The notes under the pieces were generated by a model, which made no database searches, had not been told where the DNA came from, and saw only the letters and a list, made by a program, of their open reading frames with translations. Shown here piece after piece: positions 1-8,321 of a stretch of DNA of 23,283 bases. Location: assembly GCA_938045435.1 (NCBI GenBank), contig CALIBA010000076.1, positions 1-23,283 on the forward strand, in the 5' to 3' direction. The position numbers were made by a program, and so were the translations under genes. The DNA comes from an uncultured Selenomonas sp. (GTDB taxonomy: Bacteria; Bacillota; Negativicutes; Selenomonadales; Selenomonadaceae). Every line of letters begins with the position of its first letter. Within the stretch, counting starts at the first letter, position 1.

Positions 1-455
1 GCATCCGGCTCCATATCGAGAAAAAACACGGCATCCGGCACGGGAAGCCTCATCTTTTGAAACTCAAAGTCATAGAGCCAATCGAAATACGCGTCGCGCT
101 CCCCTGCATCCGTAAGTTTCACCGCTTGATGTGCCATATTGGATGTTGTATAGCGGTCAGCAAGGATAATGGCGCCATGCTCATATGCCTGCCCCCACTT
201 CATCCGATAGGAAGCATAACGGTCAACGGCGAAAAACGCAGCCGCAGCATAGGCATTCACATCCTCTGCCTGTGCCCCGAAATCGCCGCGCAAATACATC
301 CGCACGAGCATCGAGGAATCCGATGCATAGTCCGGAAAACTCACGGGGATAACGTGATGCCCCTCATGCAGGAGCCGCTCTGAGAGGAGGCGCGTCTGCG
401 TCTCTTTGCCGGAGCCGTCTCCGGCTTCAATGATAAAAAGTTTCCCTTTGGGCAT
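1..455 (-). CDS. tmk: Thymidylate kinase (dTMP kinase), C-terminus cut by window edge
   Basis: Phosphorylates dTMP to dTDP with ATP in the cytoplasm, an essential step of dTTP synthesis. Translating the minus strand from the ATG at 455 gives about 151 residues before the window ends, against roughly 200-230 for the family, so the C-terminus lies outside. The P-loop is visible at residues 11-19 (GDGSGKET), preceded by the hydrophobic strand LFIIEA, and a DRY motif sits at 100-102 as expected for the nucleoside-binding arginine region. The segment GDFGAQAEDVNAYAA then FFAVDR resembles the clostridial branch of the family. The start is 2 nt after the stop of the upstream decarboxylase, with a GGAAGG ribosome site inside that gene's end, so the two are translationally close and surely co-transcribed. 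The Bacillus yaaO-tmk pair has the same order. Confidence 0.93.
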   Translation of the reverse strand, partial: MPKGKLFIIEAGDGSGKETQTRLLSERLLHEGHHVIPVSFPDYASDSSMLVRMYLRGDFGAQAEDVNAYAAAAFFAVDRYASYRMKWGQAYEHGAIILADRYTTSNMAHQAVKLTDAGERDAYFDWLYDFEFQKMRLPVPDAVFFLDMEPD

Positions 456-457
456 AT

Positions 458-1918
458 TTATCCTTCCGCAATCACTTGAATGGTTTTAAGAGATGTATCT
501 GCCGGCCCGACGACACGCGCACCAAGCCGCTGCATCGCACGCAGATAGGAAAGCGTCTCCTCACTGATCACATCGCCGGGGGCGAGCACAGGAATCCCCG
601 GCGGATAGAACATGATGGTCTCTTTTGCCGTGTGCCCCGCTGCACATTCCACTGCGACACATGTACTACGTGCAAAATATGCCTCCCGCGGCGTGCAGGC
701 CGTCTGCGGGAGCGGAGGAAGCCTAAGAAACGACGCCGTCTCCACCCCACGCGAAGTACACATGGGAGCATAGCGCCCCGCCATATCTCGCAGCGCCGCA
801 AGCAGACGCGTCATCTCCCTGCGTCCGTCTGCATAGGAAAGGAGAAAGAGTACATTGCGTGCATCTGAAAGCTCACAGGCAACCCTATGCGCATCACGCA
901 GTACATGTTCTGCAGAAAATCCCGTAAGCCCCAGTCCCATGACCTGTACGGTCATCTTTGTCGGGTCAAGCGCGGCCATACCGGGCGCTCCCATATATTC
1001 CCCGCCAAACGACCAGAGCCCCGGAATCTCATTGATTTTGCGGCGCAGCTCCTGTGCAAGGAGAATCGCAGCAGCAAGGCGTTCCCGCCCCTCCTCTGCC
1101 ATCTGTAAACGCGCTGCATCGAGCGAGGCGAGCAAGACCTCATTGGGGCTTGTCGTCTGAAGGAGTGCAGACGCCGCGCGTATGCGTTCCGGAGCAACGC
1201 CCCCTGCACGCGCGAGCAGGACAGAAGTCTGGGTAAGAGAGCCGAGCAATTTGTGCGTGCTCTCTGCTGAAAGATCCGCTCCTGCCTCCATTGCAGATGG
1301 CGGCAGCTCCTGAGCGAACGGGAAGTGCGCTCCATGTGCACCATCGACGAGCACAAGCATATCCCGTGTATGCAAAAAGTCTGCAATCTGAGGAAGTTCT
1401 GTCGCCACACCATAATAGGTGGGGTAGATGAGAAGTGCCGCACGCGCCTCCGGATGTGCATGGACAGCACGCTGCACTTCCCGCAGCGAAACCCCCATCG
1501 CAATCCCGAGCCGCAGGTCAATTTCCGGCTGCATATAGACAGGGCGAACGCCCGTGAGAATCAGCCCGCCCACGATGGAGCGGTGTGCGTTGCGCGGCAC
1601 GAGCAATGTATCTCCGGGTGAAAGTGCAGCCATCAGCATTGCATGAATGGCGCCCGTCGTCCCGTTCACCATGAAGTATGCCGCATCTGCCCCATAGAGC
1701 TGTGCCGCCAGTTCCTGTGCCGCACGAATACATCCCGTCGGTGCGTGAAGATCATCGAGTTCCTCTGTCAAAGATACATCAGCAGACATCCCTATATCTG
1801 TAAAAAACGAACGCAAAAGCGGATGTGCACCGCGCCCCCCTTTATGTCCAGGCGTATGCAGGGGGAGAATCTCCTGTGCGGCATAGGAAAGAACCGCCTG
1901 TGCAAGTGGCGCGTTCAT
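458..1918 (-). CDS. PLP-dependent Orn/Lys/Arg decarboxylase family protein (YaaO/SpeA-like)
   Basis: Fold-type I PLP enzyme of the Orn/Lys/Arg decarboxylase family, 486 aa, a normal length for the short firmicute form lacking the N-terminal wing domain of the inducible E. coli enzymes. Visible marks are HTPGHKGG near residue 21, the PLP-phosphate loop VNGTTGAIHA (about 84-93), the cofactor aspartate and histidine in VDGAHGAHF (D192, H195), and the Schiff-base lysine K223 in STHKLLGSLTQ. The C-terminal decarboxylase domain contains FYPPGIPVLAPGD. It probably makes a polyamine or its precursor (cadaverine, putrescine or agmatine), but the sequence does not tell me which amino acid it uses. The ATG overlaps the stop of the upstream sensor kinase by ATGA, implying translational coupling, and tmk follows after 2 nt. 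Confidence 0.9.
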   Translation of the reverse strand: MNAPLAQAVLSYAAQEILPLHTPGHKGGRGAHPLLRSFFTDIGMSADVSLTEELDDLHAPTGCIRAAQELAAQLYGADAAYFMVNGTTGAIHAMLMAALSPGDTLLVPRNAHRSIVGGLILTGVRPVYMQPEIDLRLGIAMGVSLREVQRAVHAHPEARAALLIYPTYYGVATELPQIADFLHTRDMLVLVDGAHGAHFPFAQELPPSAMEAGADLSAESTHKLLGSLTQTSVLLARAGGVAPERIRAASALLQTTSPNEVLLASLDAARLQMAEEGRERLAAAILLAQELRRKINEIPGLWSFGGEYMGAPGMAALDPTKMTVQVMGLGLTGFSAEHVLRDAHRVACELSDARNVLFLLSYADGRREMTRLLAALRDMAGRYAPMCTSRGVETASFLRLPPLPQTACTPREAYFARSTCVAVECAAGHTAKETIMFYPPGIPVLAPGDVISEETLSYLRAMQRLGARVVGPADTSLKTIQVIAEG

Positions 1919-3186
1919 AAGTCTTTCACCATGCGGTTCTGCACACGCAAATGTACCTTCGTCCCCTTGCGCGGCGAGGAGAGGATCTGCATCGCAGCGC
2001 CAATGATCTTTGCACGCTCCTCCATCCCGATGACGCCGAAATGCCGCCCGCTCCGCTGGCGCAATGCCTCCATATCGGCAGCATCCTGTCCATCATCCAT
2101 CGCCTCTCCTGTACCCGCACGCAGGCGGTTGACATTAAAGCCCACCCCCATATCCTCAATCAGTACAGTAAGTGCCTGCGGCGTGTAGTGCATGCGTACA
2201 AATGCCTGATCTGTCTGCGCATGATGGACGACGTTGTTCAACGCTTCCTGCACAATCCGAAAAACAGCAATCTCAACATGCTTTGGCAGCGGATAATATT
2301 CTCCCTTGAGTTTGAACGTGGCATGAAGCTTTCCACGCTGGGCGAAAAGCCCGATGAGCTGCTGTACTGCCTGCGGCAGCCCCAGATCATCAAGTGCCAT
2401 GGGACGCATATCAAAGATGATTTGCCGCACGCTCGTCAAACAGCTGCGAATCTCCTCCCGCAGCTCTCCAAAGGTTTTTTTGGCCTCGTCTATATCCTGC
2501 TCCATCAACCGCTCGGTAACAGATGTCATAAAGAGAAGGTTCGCCAGATCCTGCGCCGGGCCATCATGAAGCTCACGCGAAATGCGGTAGCGCTCCTCCT
2601 CCGTTGCCTTGATGATACGTGCACCGATGAATTTATCCTTCTGCACTGCTTCGATTTTCCAAATGACCCCACTCACCTGTGTACTAAGATAGCTGAGCAC
2701 AGACCCAATCGCAAGAGACATGCGTTCAGCACGTACAACCATCGTGTGGAGATTGCGCAAACGAATTTCAATCTTATCCCGCTCAACACGCATCTGCTGT
2801 TCTTTTTCCCGCTCGATGCCGAGCGTAACCTGGAGCCGCGTCACCTCCTCATAGGCCTTTTGAATGACATCCCCTGCATATTCAGAGATATGCTCATTGA
2901 TTGCGGCCAACCTGAGGCGTGCCTTACGTTCCTGCGCCGTTAGAGTATCTACACGCTCTATGGTTTCGGCAACCCCCATCTTGAGTTCAGACAGACGGGT
3001 CTGCATCTCATCCACTTCCGTGCGCGTATTCTGATAGATCTCAAAGATCTGAGTCTTGTTGTCTTCAATGGTATCAATCGTATTCGTTAAAAGCTTGCTC
3101 AACCGACTTTCATCCAGTACATCTTCCAGTCGCGCCTCGATTCTATCATCCCGCTTCTTGCGTTTTCGCCGCTCTCCTTTGCTCAT
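1915..3186 (-). CDS. DegS-like cytoplasmic sensor histidine kinase
   Basis: Soluble two-component histidine kinase, 423 aa, resembling DegS. There is no membrane segment. Residues about 1-190 are strongly charged and heptad-like, a long coiled-coil sensor. The HisKA_3 phosphorylation helix YRISRELHDGPAQDLANLL carries H207. The HATPase part has the N box EALNNVVHHA (N317, N318), a G1 box DMGVGF (345-350) and HFGVIGMEERA. A hydrophilic insert at about 358-381 (GEAMDDGQDAADM) sits in the ATP-lid region and is not typical. The ATG is preceded by a GGAGGG site, and a promoter lies at 3219-3247. The natural partner would be a DegU-type regulator; one lies at 14777-15454 in this window, far away and in another unit. 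The stop overlaps the decarboxylase start. Confidence 0.92.
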   Translation of the reverse strand: MSKGERRKRKKRDDRIEARLEDVLDESRLSKLLTNTIDTIEDNKTQIFEIYQNTRTEVDEMQTRLSELKMGVAETIERVDTLTAQERKARLRLAAINEHISEYAGDVIQKAYEEVTRLQVTLGIEREKEQQMRVERDKIEIRLRNLHTMVVRAERMSLAIGSVLSYLSTQVSGVIWKIEAVQKDKFIGARIIKATEEERYRISRELHDGPAQDLANLLFMTSVTERLMEQDIDEAKKTFGELREEIRSCLTSVRQIIFDMRPMALDDLGLPQAVQQLIGLFAQRGKLHATFKLKGEYYPLPKHVEIAVFRIVQEALNNVVHHAQTDQAFVRMHYTPQALTVLIEDMGVGFNVNRLRAGTGEAMDDGQDAADMEALRQRSGRHFGVIGMEERAKIIGAAMQILSSPRKGTKVHLRVQNRMVKDL

Positions 3187-3218
3187 CGCACCCTCCTAAA
3201 GCGCCTGCTCTATCTTTT

Positions 3219-3247
3219 ATTGTACCCCATTCCCCAACAAAAGTCAC
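3219..3247 (-). promoter_or_regulatory. Candidate sigma-A promoter of the degS-decarboxylase-tmk unit
   Basis: On the minus strand a -35 GTGACT (3242-3247) is separated by 17 nt from a -10 TACAAT (3219-3224). The start of transcription would fall near 3212, about 25 nt before the kinase ATG and upstream of its GGAGGG site (3191-3196). Confidence 0.55.
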
Positions 3248-3268
3248 GCGGTGCTTAAAAGCTCCAGC

Positions 3269-3297
3269 TTGCATTTTTGAGGAAAACTCTGTAAAAT
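3269..3297 (+). promoter_or_regulatory. Candidate promoter of the YgbA-family gene
   Basis: A -35 TTGCAT (3269-3274), 17-nt spacer and -10 TAAAAT (3292-3297) precede the gene. Transcription would start near 3304, giving a leader of about 58 nt that contains the palindrome at 3315-3330 and the AGGTGA ribosome site at 3351-3356. Confidence 0.6.
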
Positions 3298-3314
3298 GAA
3301 AAAATGGAGAGATG

Positions 3315-3330
3315 ATACACATATGTGTAT
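3315..3330 (+). promoter_or_regulatory. Perfect 16-bp palindrome, candidate operator
   Basis: ATACACATATGTGTAT is its own reverse complement over all 16 bases. It lies about 11 to 26 nt downstream of the predicted transcription start of the YgbA-family gene, a position suited to a repressor acting as roadblock. YgbA is controlled by the NO-sensing repressor NsrR in enterobacteria, but this palindrome does not obviously match the NsrR consensus, so the regulator is unknown. I saw no second copy in the window. Confidence 0.5.
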
Positions 3331-3361
3331 AAACGATAAAACGAAAGCACAGGTGAACTAG

Positions 3362-3817
3362 ATGAATATATTCTCACGCTTCCTGTCAAAGCGAAAAAAC
3401 CAAGAGGTGAAGAACAATATTCCGAAGGAAAAGGAAAACATCCGAAAAACCTTCGGCGTTTACTGCAATAAACATCACGAGAAAAAATCAAACAAGCTCT
3501 GCCCGCGCTGCACAGCGCTCCTTGCCACAGTATTCACAAAGATCGACCGCTGCCCATACGGCATCACAAAACCCATCTGCGACCGATGTGATACCCCGTG
3601 CTTTGGGGATAAAGCCACACGAGACTTCCTCACCATCATGCGCGGTGCAGGGAGCGGCATGCTGCTGCGCCACCCCATCATGACGATTCGTCATAAACTC
3701 GCTGGGATTGGCGTGGACTACGCAAAACAGCAACAGCAAAAAAAGAGCAGTGACAAGGCAAAGACAAAAGAAAAAGCGGCAAAACACCGCACAAAAGAAA
3801 AAGCTGAAAAAAAATAA
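3362..3817 (+). CDS. YgbA-family protein (nitrous-oxide-stimulated promoter family, PF11756)
   Basis: 151 aa. It fits the YgbA_NO family: the pattern of a YC..HH motif (C35, H38, H39), LCPRC (C47, C50), then DRCPYG.TKPICDRCDTPCF (C64, C73, C76, C80), followed by IMRGAGSGMLLRHPIMTIRH matches the family pattern I know almost position by position. In E. coli ygbA is induced by nitric oxide through NsrR and helps cells recover growth after NO exposure; its biochemistry is unclear. The seven cysteines and two histidines suggest metal or redox chemistry, but that is inference. The last 35 residues or so are a Lys/Gln/Ala-rich tail not needed by the family core. It is a single-gene unit, divergent from degS, with its own promoter and palindrome and closed by the terminator at 3874-3919. 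The start is the ATG after AGGTGA. Confidence 0.85.
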   Translation: MNIFSRFLSKRKNQEVKNNIPKEKENIRKTFGVYCNKHHEKKSNKLCPRCTALLATVFTKIDRCPYGITKPICDRCDTPCFGDKATRDFLTIMRGAGSGMLLRHPIMTIRHKLAGIGVDYAKQQQQKKSSDKAKTKEKAAKHRTKEKAEKK

Positions 3818-3873
3818 TCTCATAGCCCCCTCCTGCCGTCTTTGGACTACTCCCTAGGTAGAGGACAAGCAAG

Positions 3874-3919
3874 AAAATCCCTCCTGTTGTAGAATAAGCT
3901 CTACAGCAGGAGGGATTTT
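3874..3919. terminator. Bidirectional intrinsic terminator
   Basis: The arms 3874-3893 and 3900-3919 are complementary over 20 bp with one G-T wobble and a 6-nt loop (ATAAGC). The outer arms are AAAA and TTTT, so the hairpin ends in a U tract when read from either strand. It closes the YgbA gene on the plus strand and the deacetylase/secreted-protein operon on the minus strand. Confidence 0.92.
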
Positions 3920-3961
3920 TGTGCCACAGCAACACGTCAGCGATGTACACCGCCCACAATA

Positions 3962-5194
3962 CTAGCGCTCCGGCATAAGGATGATGTTGACGGGCAGATT
4001 CGAAGCACCCGGTGGTGAATACTCAAATGTTACAGGCGGATAGTCCGGATAGACTCCAAGATCTGCAAGCTCTGTATTTTGTGTCAGCAGCATCAGTCCC
4101 TCTGTGCGCGCATGCGCAGCATCCACGGACTCCGGAAGCGTCTGGTCGCCAAAGTACCCACGCGTGGACGGTGTCTCTATGAGGCGCATATTCTGTCCGC
4201 TCTGCATGCGCACTGCTCCCGCATAAACGCCGCCGAGCGGGCTAAGGAAGTATCGTGTTCGTTCCCTGCCCATCGTCGGTATACGAATCTGGTACAGTAC
4301 ACCATAGTTGCCATAGTTGACAACCCGCGTCCCGTCCGTCGCGTCCACCCCCGACAGATAGGTGTCATGGATGTTGTCACCAATGGGGAAATAGACGATG
4401 CCGTCGGCAGCAGGACGATAAATCCTGCGTGAGGTGATGATGCGGTTCATCCCTTGGAACGTCCCACGCAGCGCAATCGAATCACGGGGCAGGATGCGTG
4501 CCGTACGCAGAAATGTAAACGGATTGAGGTCTGCGCCGTACATGATGATGGAAACGCGAACGGGCGCACTTGCGTGAAAGTCATAGACGCCATAGACAAG
4601 CTCCCCAGGATGCAGAATGGTCGTATCCATGGCAGGTGCTAAAAGGCGTGGTGTTTCCCTTGTCACATGGATACGCGCATTCATCTCATGTGGATCAAAG
4701 TACCCGATCTGTGTAGCCTTTCCAACGCGCAAATAGTCTGTACTCGGTGTACTCGCAGCACCGCGGGTGACAGATACAACAGCAAGATCTGCCTCTGTCT
4801 CAAGGACAACAGCCACCTTCTTCGGGGTGTGCGTGTCATTGAGATGATAGTACAGGACACGTGCATCGCCAGTCACCGTATCACGATAGAGAATGCCGCT
4901 CTCCTTCACATACTCCGGGCTGTCAGAAAAGAGCAGGGTTCCTCCCGTATCATAACTTTCGACATCCCAGCGGTGCATGGTGTGTGACGTGCGCAGGTGT
5001 GTACCTGGTTCTTCTTTTTGCTGGTTCCCGAGAATCCCTGCAATACGGTCACGAATGCTCGCCTGCCCTGCGCCCCGCTCCCGCACGACCGTTGCCCCGG
5101 CTGCATCGGCACTGTGCCGTGCATCTGCCGTCTGTACATTTGCAAGAAGCAGTGATGACAGCGAAAATGCCGCAAGTTTACGAAAAAAATTCAT
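3962..5194 (-). CDS. Secreted protein of unknown function with signal peptide
   Basis: 410 aa. The N-terminus has a classic Sec signal: NFFRK, a hydrophobic run AAFSLSSLLLANV, then a likely signal peptidase I site after VQTADA. The mature part is rich in short beta-strand-like stretches, with aromatic and glycine residues (YDTGGTLLFSDSPEY, VVNYGNYGVLYQIRIPT, YFLSPLGGVYAGAV) and no cysteine, membrane segment or catalytic motif that I recognise. I recall similar uncharacterised proteins in Negativicutes but cannot name a family. It follows the polysaccharide deacetylase after 52 nt with no clear promoter between, so it is probably the last gene of the envelope operon. A periplasmic or surface role is inferred from the signal peptide and context. 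The ATG has AAGGGG about 9 nt upstream. Confidence 0.72.
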   Translation of the reverse strand: MNFFRKLAAFSLSSLLLANVQTADARHSADAAGATVVRERGAGQASIRDRIAGILGNQQKEEPGTHLRTSHTMHRWDVESYDTGGTLLFSDSPEYVKESGILYRDTVTGDARVLYYHLNDTHTPKKVAVVLETEADLAVVSVTRGAASTPSTDYLRVGKATQIGYFDPHEMNARIHVTRETPRLLAPAMDTTILHPGELVYGVYDFHASAPVRVSIIMYGADLNPFTFLRTARILPRDSIALRGTFQGMNRIITSRRIYRPAADGIVYFPIGDNIHDTYLSGVDATDGTRVVNYGNYGVLYQIRIPTMGRERTRYFLSPLGGVYAGAVRMQSGQNMRLIETPSTRGYFGDQTLPESVDAAHARTEGLMLLTQNTELADLGVYPDYPPVTFEYSPPGASNLPVNIILMPER

Positions 5195-5246
5195 GAAGTA
5201 ATTCCCCTTTTCTGATACATCTCAATTCCCTTTGACAGTACCTTTC

Positions 5247-6095
5247 TCATCTATCTGCCTCTCCAAACAGCAACGTACGCACTTCCTCTGTACGCACAGC
5301 GATGCGTGCAAACAACTCCGCCTTGAAAAGCCGCGCACGAAATTCCGTAATGCCGAACCGCGGCGGTGGAATATTCACTCTGTGCAGGAGATAGGGATTG
5401 GTCATAAAATTATTTAACCCTGCCTCTCCCGTTACTGCCGTCAGATACATTTCCTCTGCGAGCATCTGAACAATCTCATCATCATAGGCACCATTCGGAT
5501 AGGAAAAGCTGAATATCGTTTTCATCCCATTCCATTCGAGGAGGAGTTTCGAGAGCCGTACTTCATCTCTCTGCTGCTCCCGTGTAAGTGTCGTAAGCGG
5601 CAGGTGGTTCGCCGTATGACTGCCGATTTCCATACCTGCGTGCTCAAGCGCACGCAGATCATCCCATGTGAGATAGCCGTCCTGACCAATATCATTTGTC
5701 ACCATGTAGAACACGGCCTTCATGCCGCGTTCACGAAGCATCGGCAAAACGACACGCGCGTTATCCTCATAGCCATCATCAAAGGAAAGGATCACAGGTT
5801 TTTCGGGAAGCTGCTGCTTGCCTTTGCGTGCCCGCGCATAGTCCTGCGGCGTGATGGTCGTATAGCCTTCTGCTGTGAGATGGTCCAGCTGTGCCGCAAA
5901 GTCTTCCGGTGCGACGGTATATGGTTCTGCTCCTGGACGCGGGTCCTCCGTGACCATATGGTACTCTAAAATCGGAAATCCCTCCGGCTGCGGTGCCGTA
6001 CAGATCCACAAACAAAACAGACTTACAAGCACAGCAAAAGCCCCAAAAACGACCAGCCACCTCTGGTGAAAAGAGGATTTTCTCCAACGCGCCAA
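5247..6095 (-). CDS. Membrane-anchored polysaccharide deacetylase (NodB/CE4 family)
   Basis: 282 aa. One N-terminal membrane anchor (about 13-32) is followed by an extracytoplasmic NodB domain. The metal-binding triad is present: D106/D107 in SFDDGYED and the two histidines of SHTANH (H160, H164). The FPILEYHMV strand and the SYPNGAYDD loop are typical of PgaB/IcaB-like and peptidoglycan deacetylases. It probably removes acetyl groups from N-acetylglucosamine in an envelope polymer; the actual substrate cannot be read off. The start is a TTG: the AGGAGG overlapping the end of whiA stands about 9 nt upstream of it, whereas the ATG at 6103 directly beside that site is in another frame and leads nowhere. 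It overlaps the regulatory block rapZ-yvcK-whiA closely enough to be co-transcribed. Confidence 0.88.
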   Translation of the reverse strand: MARWRKSSFHQRWLVVFGAFAVLVSLFCLWICTAPQPEGFPILEYHMVTEDPRPGAEPYTVAPEDFAAQLDHLTAEGYTTITPQDYARARKGKQQLPEKPVILSFDDGYEDNARVVLPMLRERGMKAVFYMVTNDIGQDGYLTWDDLRALEHAGMEIGSHTANHLPLTTLTREQQRDEVRLSKLLLEWNGMKTIFSFSYPNGAYDDEIVQMLAEEMYLTAVTGEAGLNNFMTNPYLLHRVNIPPPRFGITEFRARLFKAELFARIAVRTEEVRTLLFGEADR

Positions 6096-6099
6096 TCAA

Positions 6100-7020
6100 T
6101 CATACCTCCTCTGCCAACGCCCGAAGTTTCCTTAGGCGATGGCTCATTCCCGATTTACTAATATGCACAAGTGCCGCAAGCTCTGCGATGCTGAGCTCCG
6201 GGTGCAGCAGGCGCATCTTTGCTGTCTCCTGCAAATCATCCGGCAGATCCCCAAGGCGCCCCGCATCCTGCAAAGTGCGAATCGAGCGCAGCTGCATCGC
6301 AGCCGCATCCACAGCCCGCTGGAGATTGGCCGTCTCAACATTGACCAGCCGATTGACCTGTGCGCGCACTTCCTTAATATTGCGTGCAACTTCGATTTTT
6401 TCTGCGGCTTCCTCTGCGCCGATGAGCGCAAGGAAATCCATCACAGCGTCCCCCTCCTTGAGATAGACGACATAGGCATCGCGCCGGTCAGTCAGCCCTA
6501 CAGGAAAATGCAGCCGGCGCAGCAACGCATAGAGCGCACGTCCCATCACAGCACTCCTGACCGTAAGCTCAAGATGGCAGCTCGCCTCGGGGCGATTGAC
6601 GCTCCCACCAACGAGAAAGGCGCCGCGCAGATACGCCGCACGGCAGCATTTTTTGCGCAGCAGCTCCATATCTGCCATACGCAGCATATCCCCTGCAGGA
6701 AAACCAAGCTGGGCGAAAAGAGTTCGAACAGACGCTCCTGCTGACAGGTTGACGATATACGTACGTCTGCGCAGCTGTGGCGTACGTTCCATTGCCACAG
6801 AAGTCGTAAGATCTGCCTCCATCCCGCGCAAAAGGCGTATGACACGGCGTGCAACGGCAGCGCTCGTCGCTGCAAACCGCAGCCCAACCCCTTGTCCTTC
6901 ATCTGTCACCATCGTCGCACCCATGCGTAAGAGTGCGGCAAGCTCTGCCGCCTGACAGCAGTGATGTTCTTCATCCACGCGTGCGAGGGTATTCTTCACA
7001 TCAGATGCAAATGACGACAT
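6100..7020 (-). CDS. whiA: DNA-binding protein WhiA
   Basis: Gram-positive WhiA family, with a LAGLIDADG-like N-terminal fold and C-terminal helix-turn-helix. I choose the ATG at 7020 (306 aa, MSSFASDVKNTLARV), matching the usual family N-terminus, rather than the ATG seven codons upstream that would overlap yvcK. The domain mark YLRGAFLVGGSVNRP is at about 130-144 and the HTH (SIAELAALVHISKSGMSHRLRKL) near 277-299. In Streptomyces it is a sporulation regulator; in Bacillus it affects cell division and chromosome segregation. Here it is the third member of the conserved rapZ-yvcK-whiA set, one nucleotide after the yvcK stop. Its last codons contain the AGGAGG that serves the next gene. Confidence 0.95.
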   Translation of the reverse strand: MSSFASDVKNTLARVDEEHHCCQAAELAALLRMGATMVTDEGQGVGLRFAATSAAVARRVIRLLRGMEADLTTSVAMERTPQLRRRTYIVNLSAGASVRTLFAQLGFPAGDMLRMADMELLRKKCCRAAYLRGAFLVGGSVNRPEASCHLELTVRSAVMGRALYALLRRLHFPVGLTDRRDAYVVYLKEGDAVMDFLALIGAEEAAEKIEVARNIKEVRAQVNRLVNVETANLQRAVDAAAMQLRSIRTLQDAGRLGDLPDDLQETAKMRLLHPELSIAELAALVHISKSGMSHRLRKLRALAEEV

Positions 7021-7021
7021 A

Positions 7022-8317
7022 TCAGTGCACCCGAAAATCATAGATCATGCGCATCACACTCCGACTGAGTTTATCCGGGTCATGACGCACCGCATCAGAC
7101 TGATTGACAATATCCGCACGGACAAAACCAATCCCAAGTGCATTGATCGCCTCCTCATCCACAGCGACGGGATAGATTCCCTCAGCAGCGTAGCGCACTC
7201 TTAGAGATTCCTCTAAAGGCGTGCTGTTGACAAGCATGAAGTCAATCACACCGCTCCCCGCGTGCCGCAGAATCGCCTTGGCGTGCATAGAGGCTGTATA
7301 GCCATCCGTTTCGCCTGGCTGCGTCATGACGTTGCAGATATAGATTTTGAGCGCACGGCTGCTGCGCAGTTCCTCAGCCACACCATCGACAAGGAGATTT
7401 GGCATGATACTGGTATAGAGACTTCCAGGACCAAGCACAATGGCATCGGCAGTGCGGATTGCCTCCAGTGCTGATGCTACGGGACTGACATGCGGAGGAA
7501 ACAGCTGCACGCGGCGAATGCGCCCCGGCACCTCCGGAATGTGTGACTCTCCCTCAACGATGGTGCCGTCCTCTAAGATCGCATCGAGGCGCACAGACTC
7601 CTTAGAGGCTGGCAGCACGCGCCCTTTGACTGCGAGAACTTTAGACGACTCCTTGAGTGCCGTCTCCATATCCCCCGTGACCTCGGCCATTGCCGCAAGG
7701 AAAAGATTGCCAAAGCTGTGTCCCGCGAGATTGCTGCTGCCTTCAAAGCGATGCTGAAACAGCTTTTCCATCAGCGGTTCGGTATCAGCGAGTGCAACAA
7801 GACAGTTGCGCAGATCCCCAGGCGGAATGATGCCAAGTTCTTCGCGCAGACGTCCTGAGGAACCACCATCATCGGCAACAGTCACCACTGCCGTCACATT
7901 GCTCGTCAGCTCCTTGATGCCGCGCAGCAGCACAGAGAGCCCATGCCCGCCGCCGATCACCGTCACAGCCGGCCCACGGCTCAGGCGCGTTTTTTCATAG
8001 ACAAGATCTACAAGGCGTGCCGATGTCCCCTCTGGCATCAGCGCTGCAATCACGGCACGGATGACACGACGCATCGCAACAAGCATCAAAGCCACACCGA
8101 AAACAGCGGTAATTCCCCCTGCCATCACTGTAAAAATGTAGTTATAGCTTCCCTGCCATGTATAGATGATGCGGAAAAGGGCTTCCTCGATGGCATCGAG
8201 ATATTTATAGTTGAAAATAAGCGCAACGCCGAGCCCGACGCACAAAGAACCAAGTGCAAAGACAAACAGCCATCGCTTGAATCCCATCCCAGGGTAAAGC
8301 CACTTGATCAGATGCAT
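7022..8317 (-). CDS. yvcK: YvcK family protein (gluconeogenesis factor), with N-terminal membrane helices
   Basis: 431 aa. Residues from about 117 on form the YvcK/CofD-like nucleotide-sugar-binding domain: VTVIGGGHGLSVLL (118-131), VADDGGSSGRLREE (147-160), PPGDLRNCL and GHSFGNLFL (199-207) are clear. Before it, two hydrophobic segments (about 15-36 and 58-82) anchor it to the membrane; the B. subtilis protein lacks this extension of roughly 110 residues, but anchored versions occur in other Firmicutes. B. subtilis YvcK binds UDP-sugars and is needed for growth and normal shape on gluconeogenic carbon, linking carbon flux to cell-wall synthesis. It lies 4 nt after rapZ and 1 nt before whiA. 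Confidence 0.94.
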   Translation of the reverse strand: MHLIKWLYPGMGFKRWLFVFALGSLCVGLGVALIFNYKYLDAIEEALFRIIYTWQGSYNYIFTVMAGGITAVFGVALMLVAMRRVIRAVIAALMPEGTSARLVDLVYEKTRLSRGPAVTVIGGGHGLSVLLRGIKELTSNVTAVVTVADDGGSSGRLREELGIIPPGDLRNCLVALADTEPLMEKLFQHRFEGSSNLAGHSFGNLFLAAMAEVTGDMETALKESSKVLAVKGRVLPASKESVRLDAILEDGTIVEGESHIPEVPGRIRRVQLFPPHVSPVASALEAIRTADAIVLGPGSLYTSIMPNLLVDGVAEELRSSRALKIYICNVMTQPGETDGYTASMHAKAILRHAGSGVIDFMLVNSTPLEESLRVRYAAEGIYPVAVDEEAINALGIGFVRADIVNQSDAVRHDPDKLSRSVMRMIYDFRVH

Positions 8318-8321
8318 GGCC

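Noticed and set aside
1951..2943. 330-codon open frame on the plus strand, antisense to the DegS-like kinase
   Set aside because: It has no ribosome site, no recognisable domain and an implausible composition rich in Cys, His and Arg. The opposite strand encodes a complete kinase with all motifs.
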